64,000 nt of DNA, taken from assembly GCA_002841545.1 (NCBI GenBank), contig PGZZ01000002.1:488316-552315 (forward strand), written 5' to 3'. Of this stretch, positions 27,176 to 34,837 are shown piece by piece. Each line of letters begins with the position of its first letter. Position 1 is the stretch's first letter. This stretch comes from Firmicutes bacterium HGW-Firmicutes-16. GTDB taxonomy: Bacteria > Bacillota > Clostridia > Oscillospirales > Oscillospiraceae. The notes below the pieces were generated by a model. The model worked only from the letters and a program-made list of their open reading frames with translations. It was not told the DNA's origin and made no database searches. Both the position numbers and the translations under genes were made by a program.

Positions 27176-28519
27176 GTGGCAAAGAAAAAACTCATGCGGG
27201 ACACTGCTATCCTGACAGGCTCCTCGCTTGCCATGCGGTGCATCGCCCTCGTTTTTCAGGTGTGGCTGGTCTCCCGGATCGGCGCTGCGGGCGTCGGACT
27301 TTACGGACTTGTCGGCTCAGTCGGTTTTCTAGCTGCAACTGTGGCGATTTCCGGCATACGTTTTGCCTCGACCCGGCTAATCTCTGAGGAACTGGGGCTG
27401 GAGCGCGTGGGCGGAGTCGGAAAAGCAATGCGGCTATGTTTGGCCTATAGCCTTTTCTTCGGCGCCGCCTCTGCGCTTATACTATATCTCAGCGCCGAAC
27501 GTATTGGCTTTCTTTGGGTCGGGGACGCGAGAACAGTACTTTCACTGCGCATAATGTCCCTGAGCCTGCCGTTCATCTCGCTTTCGTCGGTCATGTACGG
27601 CTATTTTACCGCAAGCGGACGCATCTTTAAGGCAGCCATTATCAATGTCGTCGAGCAGCTCATAAGAATCGGGCTGGTGGTAATTTTTCTCGATCTCGCG
27701 CCGGCAGGAGACCTAGAAAAATGCTGTGCCGCGGTCTGCTCAGGGAATACAGCAGCGGAGGTCTGCTCGTTTGCGCTCATGCTGATTGTCTTTTTATTTG
27801 ACCGCAGAAAACACGGCAAAAAGGCTGAGGACTCTCCTCGTCTACCCGCGCGTATGCTCAGCATCGCCGTTCCCCTCGCCCTTTCCGCCTATGCTCGAAG
27901 CTCACTTTCGACACTCGAGCAGCTCCTCGTCCCACGAGGTCTGAAAAAAGCCGGCTACACCGCGAACGGTGCTCTCGCAGGCTACGGCACTATCCAGGGC
28001 ATGGTTTTCCCGATTATCTTTTTTCCCTCATGCATTATAACCGCTCTCGCGGAGCTCATTGTCCCGGAACTTACCGCGGCTCAGGTCTCCGGTAAGAAGG
28101 ATGAAATATCCCGGACCGTTTCCGCTCTACTTCGGAAATCCCTCGGCTTTTCACTTTTCATAGGCCTAATGCTTTTCATCCTCTCAGAAACGCTAGGGAA
28201 AGTAATTTACAAGAGCGTGGATGCGGGATATTACTTAAGAATCTTTGCCCTTCTGGTGCCTGTCATGTATATGGATATGGTCACAGACGGCTGCCTCAAG
28301 GGTCTGGGTCAGCATCTTTGGTCGATGGGTTTCAACATTATGGACGCCCTTATTGGGGTATTTCTGGTTTATACCATTCTGCCACACTTCGCACTAAACG
28401 GATATATTGGCATCATCTTCTTTGAAGAAGTCTTCAACTTTTCGCTCAGCATCTGGCGACTTAGCCGTGTTACGAAGATTAGGCTTTTCCCCCCGCCAAA
28501 AATAAAATGCCGGGAGTAG
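27176..28519 (+). CDS. SpoVB-like polysaccharide/lipid flippase (MOP superfamily)
   Basis: 447 residues with about 12-14 membrane helices. The start MRDTAILTGSSLAMRCIALVF and the internal YGTIQGMVFPIIFFPSCI and AELIVPE motifs match stage V sporulation protein B / MurJ-type exporters of the MOP superfamily. SpoVB helps cortex formation in Bacillus; related proteins flip lipid-linked wall precursors. It starts with GTG. It lies 100 bases after recG. Assignment to SpoVB itself rather than a paralogue is by resemblance only. Confidence 0.82.
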   Translation: MAKKKLMRDTAILTGSSLAMRCIALVFQVWLVSRIGAAGVGLYGLVGSVGFLAATVAISGIRFASTRLISEELGLERVGGVGKAMRLCLAYSLFFGAASALILYLSAERIGFLWVGDARTVLSLRIMSLSLPFISLSSVMYGYFTASGRIFKAAIINVVEQLIRIGLVVIFLDLAPAGDLEKCCAAVCSGNTAAEVCSFALMLIVFLFDRRKHGKKAEDSPRLPARMLSIAVPLALSAYARSSLSTLEQLLVPRGLKKAGYTANGALAGYGTIQGMVFPIIFFPSCIITALAELIVPELTAAQVSGKKDEISRTVSALLRKSLGFSLFIGLMLFILSETLGKVIYKSVDAGYYLRIFALLVPVMYMDMVTDGCLKGLGQHLWSMGFNIMDALIGVFLVYTILPHFALNGYIGIIFFEEVFNFSLSIWRLSRVTKIRLFPPPKIKCRE

Positions 28520-28544
28520 GTTCATTGTTCCTATCCCGGCATTT
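28505..28544. terminator. Terminator between the SpoVB-like and VanY-like genes
   Basis: AAATGCCGGGA and TCCCGGCATTT arms with an inner TAGG/CCTA stem. The stop codon of the flippase lies inside the left arm. It is symmetrical enough to serve both convergent genes. Confidence 0.85.
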
Positions 28545-28547
28545 ATA

Positions 28548-29327
28548 TCATTTATACAGAGCAACAAACTCTTCGAGAGTCAGTCCCTTTTGCGTAATAT
28601 AGGCAGCCGCTTCCTTGCCGACATATCGAAAATGCCACGGTTCGTACATAACACCCGTCACGTCCGTTTTGTTCTTAGGATAGCGAAGGATAAAACCGTA
28701 TTCCGCACTGTGCGCCGCCATCCATATTGCCAGCGGCGTATTTTCTATGGACTCATTCATATACTCATAATACTTGTCCACAATATCGCAGGCAAGCCCG
28801 AGCTGGTGTTCACTTGTCCCCGGATAGGCAACGATTGTTTTCGCTTTTTCTGTCGCCGCTTCCGGGCTTCCTTCGGAGGAAAGGTATTCGTTGACCTTTT
28901 TGTTAAACAGATACTCCTGCGTATCGTAGCTGCGATATGATGATGTTATGTAAACTGTAAGCCCCTCCACCTTCGCCGCGGCAATGAATTCCTTTAGTGA
29001 ATCTGCCGCACGCGAATCGAAATATTGCCCGTCCAGAACGGCAGACATATCGGGTTTATAGTCAGAAGCAAGCAAGTTATCCTTGTTAACAAGAGTATAT
29101 TCCCATAAGCTTATATCAATATCCGGTTTGTCCGCATAAGGATCAAGCGAGGGCGTCGGAGTAGGTGTCGGCGTTGGTGTAGGAGTCGGTGTCTCGGACG
29201 CAATCGGCGAGGGCGATGGTGAGGGTCCGGGCGCAGAAAACCCAAGCTGTCTCCCGATTATCAGCGCGCCGAGCACCACGAGGAGCAGTATCAATATGAG
29301 CGCACCGAAAACCTTCTTAAAAAGCAT
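28548..29327 (-). CDS. D-alanyl-D-alanine carboxypeptidase, M15/VanY family
   Basis: 259 residues. An N-terminal membrane anchor (~6-28) is followed by a Pro/Ser then Thr-Pro repeat linker (~35-60) and an M15B domain with the zinc motifs SEHQLGLACDIVD and EPWHFRYVG, and the earlier TSSYRSYDTQ. Such enzymes trim the terminal D-Ala from peptidoglycan stems outside the membrane. The ATG at 29327 with GGAAGGGAG upstream is preferred over an in-frame TTG five codons earlier. No vanH/A/X genes are present, so this is a wall-maintenance enzyme and not a resistance operon. Confidence 0.9.
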   Translation of the reverse strand: MLFKKVFGALILILLLVVLGALIIGRQLGFSAPGPSPSPSPIASETPTPTPTPTPTPTPSLDPYADKPDIDISLWEYTLVNKDNLLASDYKPDMSAVLDGQYFDSRAADSLKEFIAAAKVEGLTVYITSSYRSYDTQEYLFNKKVNEYLSSEGSPEAATEKAKTIVAYPGTSEHQLGLACDIVDKYYEYMNESIENTPLAIWMAAHSAEYGFILRYPKNKTDVTGVMYEPWHFRYVGKEAAAYITQKGLTLEEFVALYK

Positions 29328-29965
29328 AAAGCTCCCTTCCAATGCGGCAATTATCTATGCGTACGAGCCGTCATTAATTGAATTTTAGCTGATAGTTTCC
29401 CGCAGAATATATATGTTATTCAATATTCTAGCATATTCCTCCAACTAAGGCAAGAAGCGTATGTGAATACTTTGCTAGCCAATTATGTAAACCGTAAGTA
29501 TGCGTAATATTTTTATAAGAAGCGATAACCCAGCTTTCAACGACATAGAGACTGTATTTGTTGTAGGACGAATTTTATGATACTCCTAAGTCTTAAGCAA
29601 TCAAACTGAGGGGGAAACCTATTCAATAATAAATAAGCGATACGAAACAATAACAGGAGTCAAAGACGGAAATTACGCCTTGAAATATTGCGCAAACCAT
29701 TTATAGCTCAATAATAAAAAGCTCATCTTCGCGTTCTCGCAAAGATGAGCTTTGAGTGCGTTCACCCATACTTGATATTTCGTCATAGGTCCCTATGTTC
29801 TGCTCTATTGAGTGTAAGAGGAAAAGGAATACACGGATAATGAGCTACATACTTCAAAAAGAAATTTATAGCTGTTGGACCGACATCCTGCGTGCTAGGC
29901 CGAGCATTACTATTTGATGTTCTTCGCCGCCAAACTTTGAAGAAATCTCCTCTTGTGCTTGCAGT
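29328..29965. other. Long intergenic region with possible decayed coding pieces
   Basis: About 640 AT-rich bases. Two short stretches read like protein but lack starts: on the minus strand 29866-29960, a ~30-codon open piece ending TAA, and on the plus strand ~29595-29705, ending TAG. They could be remains of lost genes or chance. The region also holds the terminator of the sensor kinase. No complete gene is supported. Confidence 0.4.
29716..29753 (-). terminator. Terminator of the two-component operon
   Basis: AAAGCTCATCTT and AAGATGAGCTTT arms form a 12-pair stem, followed on the minus strand by TTTTATTATT. It lies about 210 bases past the kinase stop. Confidence 0.8.
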
Positions 29966-32104
29966 TTATTCCCGAATCATTCTGATTTCCGCCTTAAACA
30001 GATCGCCGTCAACAGACAGGGAGAAGCTGCCTTTCTGAAGCTCTACGAGGCTTCTGGCAATATTCAGTCCAAGCCCACTGCCTTCTGTACTACGGGAGCT
30101 ATCCCCTCGCACAAAGCGTTCCATAAGCTCAACAGCAGAAATATTGAGTGGGTCCTTGGAGATGTTCTTAACTGAAATTGCCACACGGTTTTCTTCTGTC
30201 CTTGCGTTAATGTATACGCGGGTACCGGATTGTGCATACTTGCAGACGTTATTCAGCAAATTATCGAGAACTCGCCACAAAAGTCTGCCGTCAGCCATGA
30301 CGGACATCTCCGGATTTTCAATAGTAACGACAGGTTCAATTTTGCCTGCAGCCAGCCGCTCCGCATATTCGCCAACAGATTGCTGTACGATTTCCTGTAC
30401 ACTGGTCGGGACAAGGACAACACTCATATTGCCGGTAGAAGCCTTGCTTGCCTCGACCAGATCCTCAGTAAGCTTCTTAAGCCGTTTAGACTGACGGTCA
30501 AGCACTTCAATATACTCTACTTCCTGTTCCTCAGTATGAGGCTTCTGAAGCAAGTCAACGTAGTTGATAATGCTTGTCAGCGGTGTCTTGATATCATGGG
30601 ACACATTTGTAATAAGTTCGGTTTTTAGTCGTTCAGACTTCATGCGCTGATCAACGGCTATCGCCATACCCGTACCAACGGAATTCAGATTCTCACCATG
30701 CTTCTTGAAATCCCAGAACATCTTAGAGGTATCGACTTTTTTTTCAAAGTCGCCTTTTGAAAGCAGCTCGCCCGCTTTCTGCAGCTTTCTCAGGTTTATG
30801 ACTGAAATCAAGACTGCGGGAACAACAATTATTGTCTCAATCAGCCAGAATGCAACCACACCGCCATTTTCAGAAAACATAGCTGCTATGAAATTTGCAA
30901 ATACCAAAGCAATCAGGATTAGGCAGGTTTTCCATATCAAGGGCAGGTTTCTGCAGACATAACGTATACCGTGGAATAGCTTGCAAATTATGCGGCAGCA
31001 AAAACAAAGCACATAGAAAATAATTGTGTTTCGCCACCACTTTCCAACCTTGACGCGAGTTGCGAAGCTCATCGTGCAGAGCAGGAAGAGCAAAAAGTCA
31101 ACCAGCATGTAAACAGCGGCAATAATAATGGTTTCAAAATCCTCGAAAGAGTTGCCGTCAACAAACAGAACTTCAATTGCAATAAAACCAATAATAATTC
31201 CTATCAGCAGATCAAACGGAATTTTATCAAATGGATTGAGAACTGCTTTTGCAATACCCTTTCTGTGTCCGGCGGCACAATATAGGAACACGAGAAGTGC
31301 AAAGAACAATATAAGACCAAGAACAGCAAATACAATCGCGGCATAGCGCCAGGTGTATGCAAGGTGGATTAGACTCAGTTTCAGCTGCAAGCCGTCTGTC
31401 TGTTGGGCTACATACTCATCGTCTGCATACAGTTCGACTGTATAGGTCACCTGCTTCTCTTCCGGAATTGCTTCTTCCATAGCAAATTGATCAGTGCTTA
31501 TTCTCTCGCTTAAGCCGTCATAATAGTCCAAGGTTGTATTGATGTCATAGTTCGCGGCCAGTAACAGACCGGCATTATCTTGAATTTGATAATAGATTTT
31601 GCTATCGGCATAGCTGCTGCCATCGAGCTTGCCTTCGTAGTATTCTTTTGCTATTTGATTAGCGGTAACGTTGAGATCGAAGGCATTCTGCAAGGACGTT
31701 GTAAATACGCTGACGTTGTAGTACTCATTCGATGAAGGATTGACATCTTCAAAATAGTCGCCGGGGCAAAGCGAGGTTACAACGGAATAAGGAAGCTTCT
31801 GTCCGTCGTAATTAGTCGCAACAACTTCCTCCGCCTCATTTTTTACGGTATAGTACAGATGATCAGCTTTACATACAGCGGAAATATCTATTCCTTCATA
31901 AACCTGCGCGCCAACGCCACTGGCTTCGCCGTACAATTTACTCTCAACCTGTTCTTCCCGAATCGCGGCTTCTGTCTTTTCATAGCCGCCCAGATAAGTC
32001 ATTGCGCCTACAACGCATCCCATTCCAACCGTACTAAGCGCAATCAGGAAAATCAGGAAAATTGCTATGATTTTTGCGAGTAAGCTATGTGTTAACTTGT
32101 TCAT
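29966..32104 (-). CDS. Sensor histidine kinase, multi-helix
   Basis: 712 residues. One N-terminal helix (~10-36), an extracytoplasmic domain of about 210 residues rich in Tyr/Asp/Glu, then a block of some six to eight helices (~250-450), a short HAMP-like stretch, HisKA with the phospho-accepting His503 in NVSHDIKTPLTS, and HATPase_c with the N box (LLNNVCKY, ~616-622) and GSGLGLNIA (~675-683). It should autophosphorylate and pass phosphate to the adjacent regulator, which it overlaps by 4 bases (ATGA). The signal is unknown. The large multi-helix block may itself sense the membrane. Confidence 0.93.
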   Translation of the reverse strand: MNKLTHSLLAKIIAIFLIFLIALSTVGMGCVVGAMTYLGGYEKTEAAIREEQVESKLYGEASGVGAQVYEGIDISAVCKADHLYYTVKNEAEEVVATNYDGQKLPYSVVTSLCPGDYFEDVNPSSNEYYNVSVFTTSLQNAFDLNVTANQIAKEYYEGKLDGSSYADSKIYYQIQDNAGLLLAANYDINTTLDYYDGLSERISTDQFAMEEAIPEEKQVTYTVELYADDEYVAQQTDGLQLKLSLIHLAYTWRYAAIVFAVLGLILFFALLVFLYCAAGHRKGIAKAVLNPFDKIPFDLLIGIIIGFIAIEVLFVDGNSFEDFETIIIAAVYMLVDFLLFLLCTMSFATRVKVGKWWRNTIIFYVLCFCCRIICKLFHGIRYVCRNLPLIWKTCLILIALVFANFIAAMFSENGGVVAFWLIETIIVVPAVLISVINLRKLQKAGELLSKGDFEKKVDTSKMFWDFKKHGENLNSVGTGMAIAVDQRMKSERLKTELITNVSHDIKTPLTSIINYVDLLQKPHTEEQEVEYIEVLDRQSKRLKKLTEDLVEASKASTGNMSVVLVPTSVQEIVQQSVGEYAERLAAGKIEPVVTIENPEMSVMADGRLLWRVLDNLLNNVCKYAQSGTRVYINARTEENRVAISVKNISKDPLNISAVELMERFVRGDSSRSTEGSGLGLNIARSLVELQKGSFSLSVDGDLFKAEIRMIRE

Positions 32105-32799
32105 TTGCGCTCACTGCCTCCTATTTTATAGCCTTGACCCCAGACGACTTTAATGTATCTGGGTTCCGAAGGGTTTATTTCAAGTTTCTCGCGAAGGTGC
32201 CGAATATGGACGGCTACCGCGCCTTCTGAGCCGAGAGCCACATCGTTCCAAACAAGCTCATAAATCTGAGCAGACGAATAAACCTTGTCCGGATGCTCCA
32301 TCAACAGCTTTAAAATGCTGAATTCAATGGGCGTCAGAGAAACTGGTTCTCCATCTACAGTAACATTCTTGCTGTTGTCGTCAAGTTCAATGCCGCCAAT
32401 GGTAATTGTATCGGGCCTCTTTGCCTGACCGCCCAGCGCTGTATAACGTCTGAGTTGGCTGCGTACTCTTGCCTGAACTTCAACAGGATCAAACGGTTTC
32501 GTTATGTAGTCATCAGCGCCAATATTCAGACCAAGCACTTTGTCACTGCTCTCACTTTTTGCTGTCAGCAGAATGATCGGGATATTGTACTCCTCACGCA
32601 ATTTGACAGTCGCAGCAATGCCATCAAGTTCCGGCATCATTATATCCATCAAGATTAACTGCACATCTTGGCTCTTCACAATGTCAATGGCCTGCTGTCC
32701 GGTATGCGCCTCTAAAAGATTGTAGTTCTCGAAAGACAGATATATCTTCAATGCCGAGACAATATCTTTTTCGTCATCGCAAATCAGGATGTTAATCAT
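32101..32799 (-). CDS. OmpR-family response regulator
   Basis: 232 residues. Receiver domain with acidic pocket (ICDDE), phospho-acceptor Asp52 in LMDIMMPELDG, LLTAKSES and the GADDYITKPF Lys; then an OmpR/PhoB winged-helix domain at ~130-230 with PIEFSILKLLMEHPDKVYS and the terminal YIKVVWGQGYKIG. The ATG at 32799 is preferred over a GTG three codons upstream because GAGGTG lies six bases from it and abuts the GTG. It precedes and overlaps the kinase gene; targets are unknown. Confidence 0.93.
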   Translation of the reverse strand: MINILICDDEKDIVSALKIYLSFENYNLLEAHTGQQAIDIVKSQDVQLILMDIMMPELDGIAATVKLREEYNIPIILLTAKSESSDKVLGLNIGADDYITKPFDPVEVQARVRSQLRRYTALGGQAKRPDTITIGGIELDDNSKNVTVDGEPVSLTPIEFSILKLLMEHPDKVYSSAQIYELVWNDVALGSEGAVAVHIRHLREKLEINPSEPRYIKVVWGQGYKIGGSERK

Positions 32800-33121
32800 A
32801 CTCTTCACCTCTCATACCTATTGTAACAGATATCACCATTAAGAGAATAGTGTCGAAATGTTTAAGATTGTTTTAAAGTGAACATTTTATAATCAAAAAT
32901 TTCTAAAAGCCGAAGCATCACCTTGAAACTGAGGTCCGACGTCATCACGACATCGGACCTCAGTTTCTTTGTATGTTTTTTATATCGTTCATCAGAAATA
33001 GCAATGTCTTGACGGATCAATGAAAATAAGCATTTTGCCTATTTAACAAAGCATAATGATTCTAAACATCATGGCTATAAACAGTAAAAAGAAAAAGGCC
33101 TTGTCCGAGGCCAAGACCTTT
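32800..33121. other. Intergenic region upstream of the two-component operon
   Basis: Contains the promoter region of the regulator-kinase operon (a TACAAT box near 32823 on the minus strand without a clear -35), a strong hairpin at 32925-32967 and the XRE gene terminator at the right end. No open frame is supported. Confidence 0.45.
32925..32967 (+). terminator. Orphan 15-pair hairpin with plus-strand T-run
   Basis: GAAACTGAGGTCCGA and TCGGACCTCAGTTTC pair perfectly around a 13-base loop; the plus strand continues TTTGTATGTTTTTT. No plus-strand gene precedes it. A TATAAT at 32888-32893 lies just upstream, so it might end a very short RNA. Confidence 0.65.
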
Positions 33122-33123
33122 TT
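33092..33123 (-). terminator. Terminator of the XRE gene
   Basis: AAAAAGGTCTTG and CAAGGCCTTTTT arms (one G.U pair) with a T-run on the minus strand. It overlaps the XRE stop codon. Confidence 0.85.
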
Positions 33124-33424
33124 ATCTGCTTACAGAAATTCTCTGTAATATTTTTAAAAGCATATTTTTGTAATCATATTTTTTGTCGCTTAGATCTTCC
33201 TCAAAGAACATTATTGTTGCTTTACTTATATTTAAAGCTTTACTATACTTGTCTATGATTTCAATGGAGGGCGATTCTTTCTTACCATTTTCTAAATCTG
33301 CTATATATGACGCCGAGATGCCGGTTTTTTCTGAGAGCTCTTTTATTGATAAGTCATTAGAAATCCTTAATAATCTGAGTACCTCACATATCGTTTTTTT
33401 GTCCTCACTATTTTTGTTAAACAA
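33122..33424 (-). CDS. Small XRE-family transcriptional regulator
   Basis: 100 residues. A Cro/CI-type helix-turn-helix fills residues ~12-68 (LSIKELSEKTGISASYIADLE with recognition helix), followed by a short Lys/Asp-rich tail with no sensor domain. It starts with TTG, preceded by AAGGCGG. It is the last gene of a minus-strand set containing at least two micro-ORFs, with a 31-base gap to the 50-codon one. Compact regulators of this kind often control their own operon; an 8-base-pair palindrome upstream (33621-33639) is the likely site. Confidence 0.88.
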   Translation of the reverse strand: MFNKNSEDKKTICEVLRLLRISNDLSIKELSEKTGISASYIADLENGKKESPSIEIIDKYSKALNISKATIMFFEEDLSDKKYDYKNMLLKILQRISVSR

Positions 33425-33455
33425 GATTTAGTTCCGCCTTTCGTTTTACATTTTT

Positions 33456-33608
33456 CTAACGTGGAGAGAGTTTGTCTAATAGCCATATAATAAATACAAT
33501 GATGTCCTGAAGAACATGATGTTCGATCAACCATTTAACTGTTAAAACCAGCCTGTCCCATCTATGTATACGTCTCATCCTTTTAGCTTTTTTTGATAGT
33601 CGTTTCAT
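33456..33608 (-). CDS. 50-residue cationic membrane-associated micro-protein
   Basis: A complete reading frame with an ideal ribosome site (AAAGGAGG, 6 bases before ATG), too short for usual gene calling. The product begins MKRLSKKAKRMRR and stays strongly basic to residue ~19, then becomes an amphipathic to hydrophobic helix (~20-45, IIVFIIWLLD) and ends SPR. No family recognised. Its ATG overlaps the stop of the 40-codon frame upstream (ATGA), and the XRE gene follows by 31 bases, so these are probably co-translated. It could be a toxin-like, signalling or membrane peptide; nothing in the sequence decides. Confidence 0.65.
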   Translation of the reverse strand: MKRLSKKAKRMRRIHRWDRLVLTVKWLIEHHVLQDIIVFIIWLLDKLSPR

Positions 33609-33727
33609 AAGCATCCTCCTTTAATCACTATGTGATTAATGTCACCTACCTCTCTTACTTGACCCCAAACGATACTATGGATAACGTATCCTGCAGCTAA
33701 TACAAAGATTATTAAGGAAAAGAGCAT
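33605..33727 (-). CDS. 40-residue single-helix micro-protein
   Basis: Reading frame from ATG at 33727 to a TGA that overlaps the start of the next micro-ORF. Residues 2-21 are a hydrophobic helix (LFSLIIFVLAAGYVI), followed by a polar tail ending GGCL. Its own ribosome site is poor (ATGAGA), but 25 bases upstream there is AGAGGTGATC with an ATG that opens only a 5-codon frame, so a coupled or re-initiating start is possible. No family recognised. Confidence 0.5.
   Translation of the reverse strand: MLFSLIIFVLAAGYVIHSIVWGQVREVGDINHIVIKGGCL
33621..33639. promoter_or_regulatory. Palindrome, candidate operator for the XRE regulator
   Basis: TTAATCAC and GTGATTAA arms around TAT: a perfect 8-pair inverted repeat immediately upstream of the ribosome site of the 50-codon frame. 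The size and symmetry suit a dimeric helix-turn-helix protein. Assignment to the adjacent regulator is an inference. Confidence 0.5.
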
Positions 33728-33775
33728 GTCTCATAATTAATAATAGACTCTCATTGCCGATCACCTCTATAGTAA

Positions 33776-33781
33776 ATTATA
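33776..33781 (-). promoter_or_regulatory. Possible -10 box of the micro-ORF/XRE transcript
   Basis: Perfect TATAAT on the minus strand, ten bases before an AGAGGTG ribosome site. The best -35 (TAGACA) is 20 bases away, so this is a tentative call. Confidence 0.4.
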
Positions 33782-33925
33782 TTCGCTGTGGCTGAGAATT
33801 ATGTCTAAAGCGGTAAAATGGTTTTATATTTTTTTCTAATATTAAACCCATATCAAGAGTGAACAGCTTGACAGTAATATTTTATGAGCATTCAGGCAAC
33901 TATAATTACAAGAAGGAGACAAATT

Positions 33926-33973
33926 ATGAAATATTATCTTAATCTAGGCCATTTTGCTAAGTGTAATTTATAG
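33926..33973 (+). CDS. 15-residue possible leader peptide
   Basis: AGAAGGAGAC lies 5 bases before an ATG that opens the frame MKYYLNLGHFAKCNL and stops at TAG. The stop is part of the ribosome site (TAGGAGAG) of the next frame, so translation of the two would be coupled. A TATAAT at 33901-33906 precedes it; a TTGACA at 33868 is too far away (27 bases). No family recognised. Confidence 0.4.
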   Translation: MKYYLNLGHFAKCNL

Positions 33974-33982
33974 GAGAGCCTA

Positions 33983-34159
33983 ATGAATAATGACCATGTG
34001 CTTCAGATATCAATGTTCGTTTTAATAGCAAAACTGATTAAAAACATAATAGTTTTTGCTGATATCTATCGCTGTATTTTACGGACTTTTATCATTGTGG
34101 CAAGTATTTGCTGCTTTGGATACTGCATCCTTCAATGTAAGAGGACTCGGTTGCAATAA
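33983..34159 (+). CDS. 58-residue hydrophobic micro-protein (possible frameshift)
   Basis: ATG with TAGGAGAG 5 bases upstream. Residues ~8-27 and ~35-50 are hydrophobic, the second Cys-rich (ICCFGYC), ending in a basic tail. From about codon 24 another frame reads more like a normal membrane segment (FYGLLSLWQVFAALD and end GLGCNN), with a TTTTT run at the change point, so a frameshift, real or from sequencing, may join them. Transcribed away from the XRE micro-ORFs. No family recognised. Confidence 0.45.
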   Translation: MNNDHVLQISMFVLIAKLIKNIIVFADIYRCILRTFIIVASICCFGYCILQCKRTRLQ

Positions 34160-34162
34160 TTG

Positions 34163-34206
34163 AAAAAAGTTTCCAGCGTGTCCGATTAGGATACGCTGGA
34201 AACTTT
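34163..34206. terminator. Terminator between the micro-ORFs and the isochorismatase gene
   Basis: AAAGTTTCCAGCGT and ACGCTGGAAACTTT arms plus an inner TCC/GGA pair. The T-run is on the minus strand (TTTTTT), so it ends the isochorismatase transcript; it may also serve the plus-strand micro-ORFs. Confidence 0.85.
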
Positions 34207-34297
34207 ATAAAAGGGATAACTTAGTCCTATAACTGACTACTAATAAGCATAATAATTGCTTGTCCGTTTCATCGATAATGTGCAGCTCGCGTCATGC

Positions 34298-34837
34298 TTA
34301 AAAACTGATTAATTGTGTTTTTATTACATTTGCAAACGTTCCATTCAGGGAGGCCATAAAAGTGTTATGAACAGTCTCGGCAGGAATTATTTTTCCATTA
34401 AAGCTAAGGTTCTTTGTGGCACAAGCATCATGCAATAAGGTTACCTTAATGTCGAAATCCTTACATGCCCTCGTTGTTGTATCTATGCACATATGGCTCA
34501 TCATACCGCAGATAACAAGGTCATTTATATTATTATTCTTCAAAATATCTAAAAGATTTGTTTCAAAAAAGCTGTTTGGCGTATGTTTTATCACAAGAAA
34601 TTCGCTTTCAAGCGGCGTTAAATTCTTATGAATCATAACGCCATCCGTATTTGGCATAAAAAAGGTCGCTTCCTCACGATTATTTATATGCTGAACATGA
34701 ATAACAGGGAGGTTTCTTTGCCGAAACATCATCAAAACTTTTTCAATATTCTGCAAAGCTCCCATTGAATTGTGGAGTTCGGATTTACCGCCTCCAAAAT
34801 AATCGTTTTGAACATCTATAATTAGTAGTGCTCTCAC
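34298..34837 (-). CDS. Isochorismatase-family cysteine hydrolase
   Basis: 179 residues, nearly all one isochorismatase-like domain. The expected triad is visible: Asp8 in LLIIDVQNDYF, Lys in FLVIKHTPNSFF near 84, and Cys in CGMMSHMCIDTT near 117 (nucleophile). Relatives include nicotinamidases and other amidases; the substrate is not clear, and no siderophore or NAD genes are close. It stands alone between two AT-rich spacers. Confidence 0.88.
   Translation of the reverse strand: MRALLIIDVQNDYFGGGKSELHNSMGALQNIEKVLMMFRQRNLPVIHVQHINNREEATFFMPNTDGVMIHKNLTPLESEFLVIKHTPNSFFETNLLDILKNNNINDLVICGMMSHMCIDTTTRACKDFDIKVTLLHDACATKNLSFNGKIIPAETVHNTFMASLNGTFANVIKTQLISF

Noticed and set aside
29150-29215. 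Tandem repeat / CRISPR-like array
   Set aside because: It is the Thr-Pro and Ser-Pro linker of the VanY-type protein, coded by short similar codon pairs.
28548-29327. Vancomycin-resistance gene cluster
   Set aside because: Only a lone VanY-like carboxypeptidase is present, with no vanH/A/X genes or linked VanRS.
33456-33727. AgrD-type or class I bacteriocin precursor
   Set aside because: No agrB-like, lanthionine or processing gene is near and no leader-core boundary could be seen; kept only as unnamed micro-proteins.
29966-34837. Integrative element or prophage
   Set aside because: No integrase, transposase, direct repeats or structural phage genes were seen, although the spacing and base composition look accessory.
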